Below the pieces are notes generated by a model. That model saw only the letters and a list, made by a program, of their open reading frames with translations. It searched no databases and was not told the origin of the DNA. Of a stretch of DNA of 64,000 nt, positions 1 to 11,439 are shown in pieces. The stretch lies in contig CM034311.1 of NCBI GenBank assembly GCA_019925795.1, positions 17,056,926 to 17,120,925 on the forward strand, read 5' to 3'. Position 1 is the first letter of the stretch, and each line of letters opens with the position of its first letter. The position numbers were made by a program, and so were the translations under genes. The DNA is from Dendrobium chrysotoxum (Eukaryota > Streptophyta > Magnoliopsida > Asparagales > Orchidaceae).

Positions 1-971
1 AAGTATTAGCACTGAGGCATTAGTTCACTTCAATTGTATCACGAAGCCGGTCTTTCAAGCGTCGTAGTGCTAAATGCCTATTTGTGTTATCCTATTGTTA
101 TGATATTATGTTTGTAAGGGAGTTTAATCACTTATATAAAATTTTATACTTCTTTTTAGAATACTTCTCTAGTTTCTCTTAGAGTAAAATCTAAGGGAGG
201 CTAAGAAAGTATAATATACAATCATTTGGAGTGTTCATCTTGTGTTTCTTGAAGCAACTCTATAAGTTAAGGGAGAAGGAGTGTAGAGGACATACTTCAA
301 TCCTTTCTGGTGATATCACTCTCTTGTATTTTCATTCTTCTATGAGTTTAACGAAAATGAGTTTTCTTGTCATTTATTCTATGTATGGTTAATTCTCTTA
401 TTTTGGATTATTGATGTAAAGTGCATGTTAAGTACTAATGAAGACACTTATTCTATAAATATTAAATGATATTTTTAATATTATCATATTCTTAGTTTAA
501 TGCGCATAGTGGTCATACGTATAGTTAAAAATATAGTAGCCTCGATGGAGGAATACAAGATAATTATGAATATTGAGATAGTATGTTTGCAAGACTAGAC
601 ATAGGATGTAAAATATTTTAGTTCTTAAGGAGATACTATAACTGTAGGAGGTTATTAGATATCCTTTCACCCCTACAAGCTCGATAGAGATCTAGTGATG
701 CATATGCTCTAAATTAAAATTATAATTAAGAGTGTTATTAGGAAAGATATGAAATTTACACTCATTAATCAAAAATTTATTATATTGTATCTAATATTTT
801 TATTATTTTATTCAGTGATTGAGTCTCCACAAATATCATTTTTATTTTAGTAGAATAAATATTACAATTAGAGTAAACGATAGTAGTTTGTTGCAAGTGA
901 GCATACTTTCTCATGGGTTTGGCACTCTACTCTATTAATTTATTACTTGATTCAGCATGTATACTTTGGCA
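1..971 (+). mobile_element. Ty3/gypsy LTR, 3' portion, cut by window edge
   Basis: This is an inverted, diverged copy of 61281-62300. Shared blocks include the stretch around 860-960 (tactactttactgcaag-like, then a gtgggttcgacactctac-like run) that is typical of the R/U5 end of plant gypsy LTRs. The copy at the other end of the window lies beside a gypsy pol C-terminus, which fixes the element type. The right edge is placed at 971 because the next bases (973 on) match the protease-to-RT spacer of a Tekay-like element on the minus strand, so this LTR lies inside Gypsy B. No start is visible. Confidence 0.65.
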
Positions 972-1252
972 ATAGAGTCACTAACTCTTCAAGTAAAAAA
1001 CTAAAAATTCTTGAACCATAGGGACACTACTCACAGATGCAGAAGAGATTCTCACATATTTGACATAAGCTAAAAATATTGGACTACATTTCCTCAAAAG
1101 TTTATCCACTTCTAGAGAAAAAAATCAGTCAAGAATGAATGCTCCTGATTACCTAAAATATGAAGTTCTCACCATTCTGATAAAAAGTCACTTTCATTTT
1201 TCACACAATTGATCTAAGCCCCATACTACCTCATCTAGTCCATACCCAAAGT

Positions 1253-2964
1253 TAAAAGTTCAAGTGAGATTATTAAACCTCATTGAACTACCCATGCACA
1301 CCAAGAAAGGGGGTGAATTAATTATTTAAAATTCACTCAATAAAACCTTTTTATTATTTGAACTAATTTCAAATGCAAACGAAAGAACTTTAAAAAATAA
1401 TGTATTTTTGCTCTATTTTTTGTAATAAAAATAAATAACAAAATATTTTTCTTTATTTTATTTTTTGATTTTTAGTTTCTTTTTCCAACAATAATCAAAA
1501 TAAACAATGCTTCATGGTCCAATCACAAATTTGTAGCAATAATTAATATAGAAATAAAATGTAAGAAAAATAAAATACAGAAAGAAAAGTAGGGGAACGA
1601 GCATACGAGATTGTATAGTGCTTTGATCAAAATTTGACCTACAACCACTCCCAAAGTCCTCCTTTACGAGTATTGCACAAAACCTTTAGTGTTCTCCTTT
1701 AGCCCCCATAGTAAGGTGGAGAAGCACTTATAACAATCTCTTCCACCAACTCCGTGTGTCAGCAAACTTGAAATCCTTTTTCACTCTCCTCGTGAAGGAA
1801 GAGAACCTCAAATCCTTTTCACCCTCTTGGTGAGGCAGAGAACCTCGAATTCTTTTCGCCATAGTAACCATATGAAACTCACCCTCGCACTCCCTTGAAT
1901 CCCACAAGGATCTTCTCCCTCTCGCATAAACTTCACCCTTTCTCTTCCAAGCTCTAGGCTCTCTCTTCAAGCTCTCTCAGAAGAAATAACCCAATGACTG
2001 ACAAAAAGACTTATAAAGTCTAATGAGAAAGCTTCAAATCATTATTTGTATAATATGATCTTAAGATCGTTTAGTATGATCCCAAGAATTAGACCTTTTA
2101 GTACTATATGATCATAAGTTAGTGTGGTATAATCAGTTCAAAACTACACTATTTTTATGATACGATTAACATTTAGTACAGTACGATCAGTTCAATTCTT
2201 CCTATTAGTACTGTATGATTACTAACTAATACAATACAAATAGTTCAGATCATACTATATAAATGAACAGTATTATTGTATGATTAGTTAAATCAAATCA
2301 CTGTTCGTACAAAATGAACCCCAGGATGACCAAAATCATCTATGTCGATCATACAGTACGATCTAGTTCGTATAATATGATCAAAATATAAATAGTGTAG
2401 ATTCAATTAATTAATCATAGGGTTTTAATTAGAATGATTTAAACATCATACAATATGATTTGTTTTATACATTATGAATAGAACAAAATTAAAATTCAAA
2501 TTTTTGCCTAATTTAAAGATCGGCGGGGGTTATTAAAGAATCTGATCTTCCTGTATGATTATTTGGTCATACTGTAAGATTAGTTTTATTTTATTTAAAT
2601 TAATCTCTCATTTAATTAAATATTTTAATTAATTCTAATTACACTGATCGTATAGTATAATCCTTAAAGAACTTAAAATAGTTAATTTCACTCCCCTTTG
2701 TGTGTGTGCATGGTTGCTAAGCTAAAATACATTCGACTCAAGAAATAAGAAATAAATAAATGAAAATTACATATTCTTGCATAAATCAAACTTAAACTAC
2801 CCAATCGTGAGCCTTGATTCTCTGATAATGTTTGGTATATGTTGAGCCCAAAATGCTTACACAAACAAAAAAGATATGAAATAATAAAACATAAGAGAAG
2901 CTAAATACAATCTAATAAAGTTTATTGTCATCAAAATCCAAACTCAGACTCCCGTATTGCAATA
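1253..2964 (-). mobile_element. Solo LTR of the SIRE/Maximus-like copia family
   Basis: The 1,712-bp unit aligns throughout with the LTRs of Copia 1 and Copia 2. It shares the run of Gs followed by gtgaattaattattt near the left end, the leader repeats at 1790-1860, the gtgtgtgtgcatggttgctaagc block near 2700, and the terminal tattgcaat. It is flanked by a perfect 5-bp target duplication AAAGT (1248-1252 and 2965-2969) and has no internal element sequence, so it is a solo LTR left by LTR-LTR recombination. The usual TG and CA ends have become TA and TA, each a single transition. A TATA-like motif (ttataaag) lies at 2010-2018. Confidence 0.85.
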
Positions 2965-2969
2965 AAAGT

Positions 2970-3230
2970 AACATCAAATGTAAAAAATAGGCAATAGAAT
3001 CAAACTAATTATCCAAATTCTATCAAAAAACTCCAAATCACAAAATAAACCTACTAGCTACCATTCCATCTCCCTTGGGAAAAACCATAGAGAAAGAAAC
3101 TAAAAATAAGGAATATAAATTCAGAGAAAAAAAATACTGCTCTGACATAAAAGAATGGCTAGCACCAAAATTGAATAAAATATGGTAAGGAGATGTAGAA
3201 ATATAAGCCGTACCTTTCATAACATCTAGA
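2970..3230 (-). pseudogene. Gypsy B aspartic protease remnant
   Basis: The minus frame 3220-3038 reads through a block resembling the retropepsin active-site region of Tekay-like elements: HILFNFGASHSFMS, where the catalytic Asp of the family D-S-G-A motif reads N and the Ser reads F. It lies between the gag remnant and the spacer before RT, as expected for the lineage. The protease is dead. Confidence 0.6.
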
Positions 3231-3474
3231 GACTCACTGGCCTCTTATTACGTTAGATTGTAAACTCATGGTTATACCAGACTTAAAGTAATAGAACTAC
3301 CTACACCACATGCAACCCTAAAAGGCTAACCACATGATATCAGACCAACATTCCAGCTATCAGAAGCCTCAAAATTTTGTCTGGTGGTGTTGTCCTTAGC
3401 CTACCCACTATTGGCTACCTAGAGAAGTCAGCTCTCAAAGTAGAACGTCTACAAAAATCTACCTTGTGGAACCC

Positions 3475-4260
3475 AAAAATCCTATGTCTAAATTGACCAC
3501 AATAAAAATACCTACCCAATGCTCTATAACATTGACCAATGTGTCTTCTGCCACACTGCTAACATAATAAGGCCCGACTGACTGAACCCCCAGAATAAAC
3601 AACACTACCTCATCTGATCCAGAATGAATCAATACCTATTATCCCTTTTTTCTTAACTCAATAGGTCCAAACCTACTCTTCTTCCCAAAATGGCTATTTT
3701 TAGATGTCTCACTATAAAATCTTTTCCTGCTTATAGTTCATCACTGCTGAACTGTTACCAGATCAATCTCTATCCTCTTGGGCCTCTTGACTAATTGAGC
3801 TAAATCTGTACTATCTTATGCTAATAATGGCTGCCTCAAAGCATCTTAGAGTTTCTCCAAAAAATTATAACACTTCTCCTCAAAAGTACTAATCATCTTT
3901 GGAGCACACCTAGAGAGAGCAGTAAATTTAGCCTCATACTATAACACTAACATATTATCCTGAATCAACTTCAGAAAGAGGTCTGTAGTTATCTCCTCGT
4001 ATATAGAGGTACAAACTAAGTACTGAACATCACTACAAACTCCTCCCAAGTGATCAGGGTATTTTCATGATGCTAGAACATTTCTCTCTGCTGGCCTAAC
4101 CAACAGTGTTCTGCCTCACTATCTAACAAAAATGCAGCTAATGCAGCTCTCCTCTCAAGAGGACAAAACATCCCCTCCAAAGTCCTCTCTATCATCATCA
4201 ACTAATCCTCAACTGCTCTAGGCTAAATAACACCTGAAAGTCTAGTAGACTATAATCTCA
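3475..4260 (-). pseudogene. Gypsy B gag remnant with zinc-knuckle trace
   Basis: On the minus strand, 4230-4020 reads as the conserved Tekay-type gag core (the LEGMFCPLERRAALAAFLLD block followed by a tryptophan-rich LGQQREMF segment and TLITWEEFVVMF). It is interrupted by stops and frameshifts. Near 3520-3475 a degraded CCHC knuckle reads FYCGQFRHR, with some of the zinc ligands lost. The same order occurs in Gypsy A at 43900-44700. The product would have been the nucleocapsid precursor; no functional frame remains. Confidence 0.65.
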
Positions 4261-4598
4261 TAAAATTCTATAAATATCTGTCCTTATCAACAGGATAGAC
4301 ACAATAAACATGTATATGAGCCTCACCTACCTTCTTTGCTACTATACTTATAATTTAAGAAATTACCTAATAACTAATCACTAGAGATATACCCTAGACT
4401 TGAATTGCCTAATTAGAGCTCTTACCATTGGTCATATATAGATCTGGCTGAGGTGAATCAACCATCTCAAACACTGAACACAATTGAATATAGCATATGC
4501 ATATGAAAAGCAAACAAAATAAGCACCCAAAACTACCCAGAAGCATCTCACTCTTCTAAAAATAAAATCCTATGGCTTTGTTATGATTTTCTTCTCCA

Positions 4599-4616
4599 AC
4601 CTTACTCTGATACCAA
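4599..4616 (-). promoter_or_regulatory. Primer-binding site of Gypsy B (initiator tRNA-Met type)
   Basis: The reverse complement reads tttggtatcagag, complementary to the 3' end of plant initiator tRNA-Met. It lies a few bases inside the LTR end at 4623, as in Gypsy A (43523-43534). Confidence 0.75.
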
Positions 4617-4622
4617 AAATCT

Positions 4623-5071
4623 TGTCTTATCCTGACTCGATATGACCTATGTGATTTCAGGTCATAAAGGGTCAGGTTATAACAGTAGCCAGTATGGAAA
4701 AAGTAGAAAGCGTGGAATATATAATCAACATATTTTTTTATAAAGAGAGTACAAGGCATTCCTTTTTCACTGAGGAACTTACTCACATACTTGCAAAGAT
4801 AAGACATATTGATAGAAATGTTTGAAAATAAATGAAGCAAAAGAGACAAAGTTAAGGTCCCATTCTTAAAGCCCTACCACTCCTATTTATAGCTCGAATT
4901 AGGTAACATGGAGATCAAAGCTTTCAAATAAAAATTAATAAGAATGATCACATAATTCCCTTTCATTATTATAAGATATGATGAACCTAATCTCACTCGC
5001 ACCCAACCACCACAACGATAACATTCAAAATCCATATCACACTTGCCACCTTATTCAATTTGACGCTACAA
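4623..5071 (-). mobile_element. 5' LTR of Gypsy B (outer boundary approximate)
   Basis: The inner end (minus strand ...AAGACA) abuts the primer-binding site. The last 80 bp resemble the ends of the Gypsy A LTRs (tatgacct...gagtcagg). The outer end is placed at the inverted TGTAGCG at about 5071, giving about 450 bp, much shorter than the Gypsy A LTRs. The outer limit is inferred, since the other end of the element is not available to confirm a target duplication. Confidence 0.5.
4882..4893 (-). promoter_or_regulatory. TATA box in Gypsy B LTR
   Basis: The minus strand reads GCTATAAATAGG, about 260 bp from the LTR 3' end, a usual place for an LTR core promoter. Confidence 0.6.
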
Positions 5072-6720
5072 AAAATATCTCCTTTTCTTTTCCATGAAAC
5101 TTTTAGAAGTCAATGATTTTATTCAAAAGGGTAATCTCCCTAAGCAATATATAAATTAATAGGTAAAATCAGCCAATGTGGCAATTACATGGAAAATGCT
5201 CCAATACAAGATCTTTTGCCATACTCGACACTAATCCTCCTATCCTATCAAGATACTGAACACCCTAGAGGAAACCTTCCTGCTGAATTTGACTAAGCAT
5301 CATACACCACTCAGTCTCCATTGAATTTATATGACTGAATATGTCCACCAATTGATTATTCAGCAGGTTATTGTACCCCTCCAATTTACATCGCCTGTAG
5401 TAGAAACTCCCTTTCCACCAAGACCAGGCTCATCTATATCCCTGGATTTGGTTGTCGACTTTAGGGCTACCAACCTCCCTATAATTTCTTCTAATAAATT
5501 TTGCTCTGGATGAAGGGTGGGGTCAGTGAACAAGGTATATGTGAAAGAATCCAATAACTACTCAAGAATTTTTCCTACAGTCAGCTCCTCGATGACCTCT
5601 TTGATAGTTTTTCAACAACAATAATAGTCTCCTTAGCAACTGCATCCTTCTATGGTGCAATAACCTCCTTCAGAGTTGCTTCACTCATGCTCTCTAGCGC
5701 ATTCTTAGGATGAAAAGGATGATTCCTCCCACCTCTAGGACCTTCATATTTGATTGCCATATCTCCCATAATAGGGACAGTAGGAATAGCCATCTCCTTC
5801 ATTCGCAGTGCTGCATCAAATGACCAAGCATCCTTAATAATGATCAGATTCTCAACATCCCCTTACATCCCCTTTAGTAGGGAACCAACTATGAGATCCA
5901 TAAAGTTTATAAACACTCACATCTCTCCTCAATCATAGCCTTACCTAGCATGGCTCTTTCCATATTTAGGGCCTCCATGTCAAAGGCCACTCACACTCTC
6001 TTATAAGAAGCCTTCGTGGAAGCTCGGACATTGAGAAGAGTGGAAAGATCCATTTCACCAAAATCAAATTAGGCACACAAGGTTAAAAGAAAATGTAAAC
6101 ACCTACAGAACCCGAGACCAATATTTATATATAAACCATATGATGGGACTGCGTGGTCTTCGAGGGCACACAGACATTAGAATCCACAAAGATTTAGGGT
6201 AATAAACTTATATCTACTCATGCTATTTTATCTAGTTTTTTTTCCTTTATAAAACCTTTCAACATCTGATATTCAAAGGTTTGAATACATTGGAGAACTA
6301 AATGTACACCCAAGACTACCTATATAGGTACCCATTCGTAGGTGTCTCACAGGTTATATTCAGGTCATGTGAAAGGAGATCTCTCTCCTCTCTCAGAATA
6401 GTCCATTCGATGAACTCGCTCAGGAGCTGGGAAGGAGCTTAACACTGGAGAAAGATATATCAGCTTTGGTCACATCATCCAGACAGTTTCCATCCTCGAT
6501 AGGGGTGACCTCAAAAGTTTCTCTCCTAGTCAGAAGAATCTTTATCCATCCAAGCCAGAGTCAACTCTCTCATTCGAGACACATCCATAGTTAAGCTAAT
6601 GGCATATATCTCCCCCATAAGAAATCTCTTACAATTGGATCAACCTCAAGTCAACATTAAGATGCTACTCATCCCTCTCACCTCAATGAGGTAACCTCAG
6701 AATTGCTTCCTACTAACGGT
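5072..6720 (-). other. Unassigned region with weak coding texture on the minus strand
   Basis: No family was recognised. The minus strand has runs of codon-like sequence broken by stops: near 6055 a start followed by DLSTLLNVRASTKASYKRV, near 5830-5640 a stretch with MKEMAIPTVPIMGDMAIKYE, and a 64-codon frame at 5554-5360. GC is somewhat higher than in the flanks. It could be a decayed gag-like domain of an older retroelement or a broken host exon. Everything else here is featureless AT-rich DNA. Confidence 0.3.
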
Positions 6721-6773
6721 GTAAGATTTACATATCTAACATCTAAAAAATAATATGTATGGTTATCCCCCTA

Positions 6774-7054
6774 TTTTGGGGGATTTACATGCATACCACC
6801 TTATATCACTCTATTTATATATCTAACATCCAAAACTTAAATATTTTATTTTTACCACTCATATATAACTTTAATATCAAATATGTCACTCCTATATTTC
6901 ATTCATACCACCCATACCACTTTATAAACTTTAATATTTTATTTCTAGCACCCATACTTGATCTATGGGTGGTATACATATAATATTTAAGTTTTAAATA
7001 CTAAATATATAAATAGAGTGATATAAGATGGTATGTATGTAAATCACCCTAATT
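6774..7054. mobile_element. Foldback / MITE-like element with about 70-bp terminal inverted repeats
   Basis: The left arm (ggatttacatgcatacca..., then ttatatcactctatttatat and ctaacatccaaaacttaaatatt) is mirrored by the right arm ending at 7054, whose reverse complement reads gatttacatacataccatc, ttatatcactctatttatat and ttaaaacttaaatatt. The arms are about 70 bp each with an AT-rich 140-bp middle and no open frame. The target duplication is unclear (possibly attt). It ends about 70 bp before the LINE. Confidence 0.6.
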
Positions 7055-7121
7055 TATTTTACTTTTATAATATTAGTGTATGTGAATAAAATGTAAATTA
7101 GGATGATAAAGAATTATTATA

Positions 7122-7490
7122 TTGAAAGTTGTAGGGCAAGGTTTGCCTATTCTCTATGAATGGTCTAGCAATTTAAATCAAGCCAAAGGAAATTCAAAAG
7201 TCCTATTAGAATTTGGTACTACTGGGGATGTAAAACTTCTTATGGTGAAGTCTAGTTCTACAGGTTCTGTTTCAGATAAGTTAGTGGTAGATGCTAATAA
7301 ATTTTATCTATTATCAGATGTTGTTGAAGATTCTACTGTAGAGGTTGTTATTAATCCTAGTGTTGATTTGAAGATTACTGAAGGGCTGTTAGTAAAGAAT
7401 TTGGAGATTGTTGTGGTTGATGGAGCTGATCCTACTTGTAATCATAATATGGATCTAGATAGAAGTAAAAAATTATATAAGTTTGGTTGA
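7122..7490 (+). pseudogene. LINE segment between ORF1 and endonuclease
   Basis: A 122-codon frame with no motif I can name. It is rich in Val, Ser and Asp, as is the linker that follows the zinc-finger part of plant LINE ORF1 proteins. It lies directly upstream of the endonuclease and on the same strand, so it is read as the remaining 3' end of ORF1 or the inter-ORF spacer. It might start at 7131 or earlier; the element's true 5' end is missing. Confidence 0.4.
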
Positions 7491-7649
7491 TGGCTTTGAG
7501 GGTGAGAGATCTTTCGTTACGAAACAAAAATGTAATAAGGAACTAAAATGCTTAGGCCCTATAGAAAATCTCCTTAGAAAAAGGCCAGGGGATATGGGTG
7601 TTAATCTGATTAGTAGGGATGTATCCCCTTTAATGTTTTAATGTCTTCA

Positions 7650-8346
7650 TCTTTTTTTGGAATTGTAGTGGAGCCAAGAAAAGGGAGGCTTCTCTATGTA
7701 TTAGAGAGATTGTTAGAGATAATAATGTTTTCTTTATTGGGTTAGTTGAAACCAAGTTGTCTTGTATTGATAGGAGGGAGGTGAATAGGATTATTAGTGA
7801 TGGTTTGGATTTTTATCTTCATCTTGCTGAGGGGATGTTTGGTGGTATTCTTATTTTATGGAATATGAATGAGGTGATGTTTTATGTTTTAGATAAGTCT
7901 TCTCAATTTGTGTTTGGTAGTATCCAAATTCCTAATAAGGGAAGTTGGAATGTTGCTACTGTTTATGGGAATAAAGATGTGTATGTTAGGAGAAGTTAAT
8001 GGATAGTCTTGAAAATATTTTTTCTAATGATATTCCATCTATTGTGGGAGGTGATTTTAATTGTATTGTTTCTAAAGATGATAAGAGAGGAGAGAAAAAA
8101 TTCATCTTCTTTCAAGGTCCCTAGGAGATGAAATCTTTTATGGCTAATAATGATTTTCATGATGAAGGTGTCATTAGACCAAGATTCACTTGGTGCAATA
8201 ACAAGGAAGGATCTTTAAGAATTTGGGAAAGATTGGATAGGTGTTTACTTTATTTGGCAGCTTTACACTGGATTCCATTTGATAAGATTAAGCTTCGTGC
8301 AAGAGTTGCATCTTATCATAGTCCAATTATTTTTTTAGATTGGTAA
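7650..8346 (+). pseudogene. LINE endonuclease domain (decayed)
   Basis: Recognisable endonuclease/exonuclease/phosphatase-fold blocks appear in order across several frames: a start region with FFWNCSGAKKREA, a target-binding block FFIGLVETKLS, a GGILILWN block, the VATVYG block, IVGGDFNCIVS (8042-8080), then FTWCNNKEGSLRIWERLDR and the end of the domain at 8346. The domain would nick target DNA for target-primed reverse transcription. At least three stops or frameshifts lie between the blocks, including the TAA at 7997-7999, so no active enzyme can be made. Confidence 0.75.
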
Positions 8347-8939
8347 GATTCCTCTCCAACAACTCAAAATCATCAGATTTGAAGATGTTTGGAAGTCCTA
8401 TCCAGGTGCTTGGAGCATTGAGCTCATCATGGAGGAAATTAAATTTTGGTAATAAAGCTGAAATTCTATAGTGGAAACTGAAAAGATCACTAAAGTTTCT
8501 TTATTATTGGAATAAGAATAAACTAAAGGCCTTGTGTACTCTCAAAGAGGAGTTAAAAAAGATATATGGAGCTGTAAATGGAGGAAAGCTCAAATGACCC
8601 TTGAAAAGTTGTCTCTGCTTCGATGTAAAGTCGATGAGTTAAATGTTACATTGGCTAGATTGTCTACGTGGTGGAACAAAAGAGCTAAGGGTAGATGAAT
8701 GGAAGAAAGGGGTTCTAATTCTAAATTTTTTCATGTTTATACTTCAGCAAAGAAAAATGGAAATTGCATAAAGAAAATTAAAGATGAAAATAATTCTTTG
8801 GTGGAAGAGCAATATCAAATTGATTCTTATTTCTTTATTTTTTTCAAGAAAAAGTGGCAAGATAGAAGTTGTAAATTGTCAAATTGGCCTAAAATCACTA
8901 CTAGATAGAGGATTGATGCGGTTGATTGGGAAATGTTGA

Positions 8940-9850
8940 ATGCATACTTCTCTAAAGATGAATTTCCTGAAGCTGTGAATCAATTGGGTTGTAATAAGTC
9001 ACCGGGATTGGATGGAATAGCAGCTTATTTTTTCAAATTCTTTTAGGAAATTGTGAAAGAGGATACTTCGAGAGCTATTGATTATCTTTAAAATTGGTGA
9101 AATGTATAGTGAATGGAAAGATACTCTTATTGTATAGATTCCTAAGATCAAAAATCCTGTGGAGCCTTCAAATTTCAGACCAATTAGTCTATGTCAAACC
9201 ATTTATATGGTGGCTACTAGAATGATTCTTAATAGATTGAAGTGGTATCTTCCTAAGATTATTTTTGAAGATCAAGTAGCTTTTAATCTTGGCAAATCAT
9301 TGTTGGACCATTGTTTATTGGCTCAAGAGATATATAATAAGTTAAGATTTTCTAATGCTAAGAAAGGTTTAATGGGTGTAAAAATTGATATGGAACTAGC
9401 TTATGATAGCATGGGGTTGCCAGCTGTATGGCAGACTTTGAGATGGTTTGGATTTCCTTCAAAGTTCTCAAAGATTCATCTTGAATGTGTGCAAACTGTT
9501 AGATTCTCCATCCTTATATCAATGGTAGGATGTCCAAATGGATCAAAGCCAAAAGTGGATTTAGACAAGGTTGTCCTTTATTACCTTGTCTATTCATCAT
9601 GTGCTCTCAATTATTATCTAATGCTATCCATTAAAGAGGTGCAAAATTGGGAATAAAAATATCTCCACATTTTAAGAAAATTTCTCATTTATTATATGCA
9701 CATGATGTTCTTGTTTTTTTAATTACTTCTCCAAAAGTTGTTGAGATAATGAAGAGGATAGTTGATGATTTTTGTGGTAGGACAGGACAAAAGATAAACA
9801 AGAATAAATCTCAGATTAAGAAAGAAAAAGATTTCCAAAAGGCTAGGATT
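8940..9850 (+). pseudogene. LINE reverse transcriptase domain (decayed)
   Basis: Conserved LINE RT blocks are visible: NKSPGLDGIAAYFFKFF near 9000, NFRPISLCQTIY at 9168, a KKGLMGVKIDMELAYDS block near 9360-9405, and the catalytic box at 9695-9706. In that box the family Y-A-D-D motif reads Y-A-H-D, removing one metal-binding aspartate. Frames 9159-9656 and 9647-9853 overlap with a shift, and stops lie at 9045, 9088 and 9135. The thumb and connector follow to about 10200. Confidence 0.8.
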
Positions 9851-11074
9851 TAAAATAGTTAAGGAAATGCAATACCTGGATGTGAAGATTGTTTTAAGAA
9901 GAATGGTGGTGTCTGATTTTCAGAATATTTTAGATCATGCACTGGAAAGGTTGAATGTCTTAGATCGGTTATACAAGAATTTCATATGGCATAAAGATAA
10001 TGGTAGACAAGGTCTACAATATGTTGCTTGGGAGGAGCTTCGTAAACCAAAAAAGTTTGGTGGGATTGGTTTACATTCTGTTGTAAATAAAATTGGTCCT
10101 TTAAGGGCTAGATTGGTTTGGAGATTCATTCAAAACCCTTCTTCATTACTTAGTCACAATCTCATTACAAAATGTAGAAGTGATATATGGAATACTGAAT
10201 TAAAATGAGGTGCTTCTTCTTCTTGGAACATTATGTTGGATGGTGCTAAATATCTTAGGCCTTTCATTAGATGGAAATTGACTAATGGTAGCAAAATTAA
10301 TGTGATAAATGATGTATGGATTTTTGATAGAGACCTAAATAGTTGGCCAACGTGTGTTTATTTTATTGGTTTATAGGGGAAATCAATTCAGCATTTCATT
10401 TCAATAGAACGTGAATGGAAAATTTTAGAACTTCAAAATTATTTTCAGGATAATATGATTTCTTGATTGCAAATCCCTATATGTCTTGAAAAGGTGGAAG
10501 ATCGTATTGAACTTATTGTGCAACAGTTTGGAAAATCTATTACAGTGCTAGCATATGAAGCATCGTTGAACTATGAATTTGAAGATGATGATTATGGTTA
10601 ACAAAGTGGCTCAGGAAGCTGAAACTTAAACCAAAGGTGGAAATGTTTTGGTGTAGAATAAGTAAGAATGCTATTCCTATTAATGATTTTCTTAAGTATA
10701 GGAATCTCACCCGAAATAACTTTTGTGCTAGAGGCTGTCAAGAAGTAGACAATTATGAGCATATCTCGGTTAAATGTAAATTTTTAATTGAGTTAATTGT
10801 TAAACTTTGAAAATGGGGTTGTCAAATTCTTGTCTTTCATTCAATAAGCGGCTACATTACTCAGCTCAAAGGAATTGTGAAGGTAAGCCCGAATATTGTC
10901 GATTGTATTATTCAGCAATTTTTTTCTCTTTGAAAATTCGTAAGGATGTAAAACATGGCTATCCTGCACCTCGAATATCCGTGACTGCTGTAAATATTCT
11001 GTATGTAGACAATATAAAATTCTCTTCTAGAAGACAGGGATGCTAATCTCCATTCAAAGTTTGGCAATTTTTGG

Positions 11075-11345
11075 TATCCCCCACCACTAGATTGGATTAA
11101 AATAAATATTAATGCATCATTGTTGAAGTCAAATCTTGAAGGAATAGGAGGAGTAGTAAGAGATCATAAAGGAAGGTTTCTTCTTGCCTTTCATAAACAA
11201 AAAATGCATTGGGATATATCTTAGTTAGAATTAAAGTCTGTTTTGGTGATTAGAGAACATCTTCAAAGTTGGATGTTTGATTATAAAGCTGTCATTATTG
11301 AAGGAGATAACATAAATGCCATGAAGATGATTCAATATTCAATTT
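11075..11345 (+). pseudogene. LINE C-terminal RNase H domain (decayed)
   Basis: The frame reads a typical plant-LINE RNase H entry (WIKININASLLKS, then GIGGVVRDHKGRFLLAF), a LELKSVLVIREHL segment and VIIEGDNINAMKMI. The first acidic position of the family (D in N-x-D) reads N. A stop at 11222-11224 precedes the L-E-L-K block. A 23-bp triplication follows at 11371. Confidence 0.7.
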
Positions 11346-11370
11346 GAAGTTCAAGATGGCAGCAATTTAG

Positions 11371-11439
11371 TAATTGGAGCAAAGAGTTCTCACTAATTGG
11401 AGCAAAGAGTTCTCACTAATTGGAGCAAAGAGTTCTCAC
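11371..11439 (+). repeat. Three tandem copies of a 23-bp unit
   Basis: The unit taattggagcaaagagttct plus cac repeats three times with no differences. It lies inside the LINE RNase H region and shifts its frame (23 is not a multiple of 3). Perfect identity in an otherwise decayed element suggests recent slippage. Confidence 0.9.

Larger units (their letters stand above)
973..4622 (-). mobile_element. Gypsy B: decayed Tekay-like Ty3/gypsy internal region
   Basis: Read on the minus strand from a primer-binding site (4599-4616), this holds a gag remnant, a zinc-knuckle remnant, an aspartic-protease remnant and the spacer before reverse transcriptase. It is colinear with 43523-45330 of Gypsy A on the plus strand: 973-1252 and 2970-3010 together match Gypsy A at about 45035-45290. 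A solo copia LTR interrupts it at 1253-2964. Reverse transcriptase and everything downstream lie beyond the gypsy LTR at 1-971 or are lost. All frames carry many stops, so this is an old copy. Confidence 0.7.
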
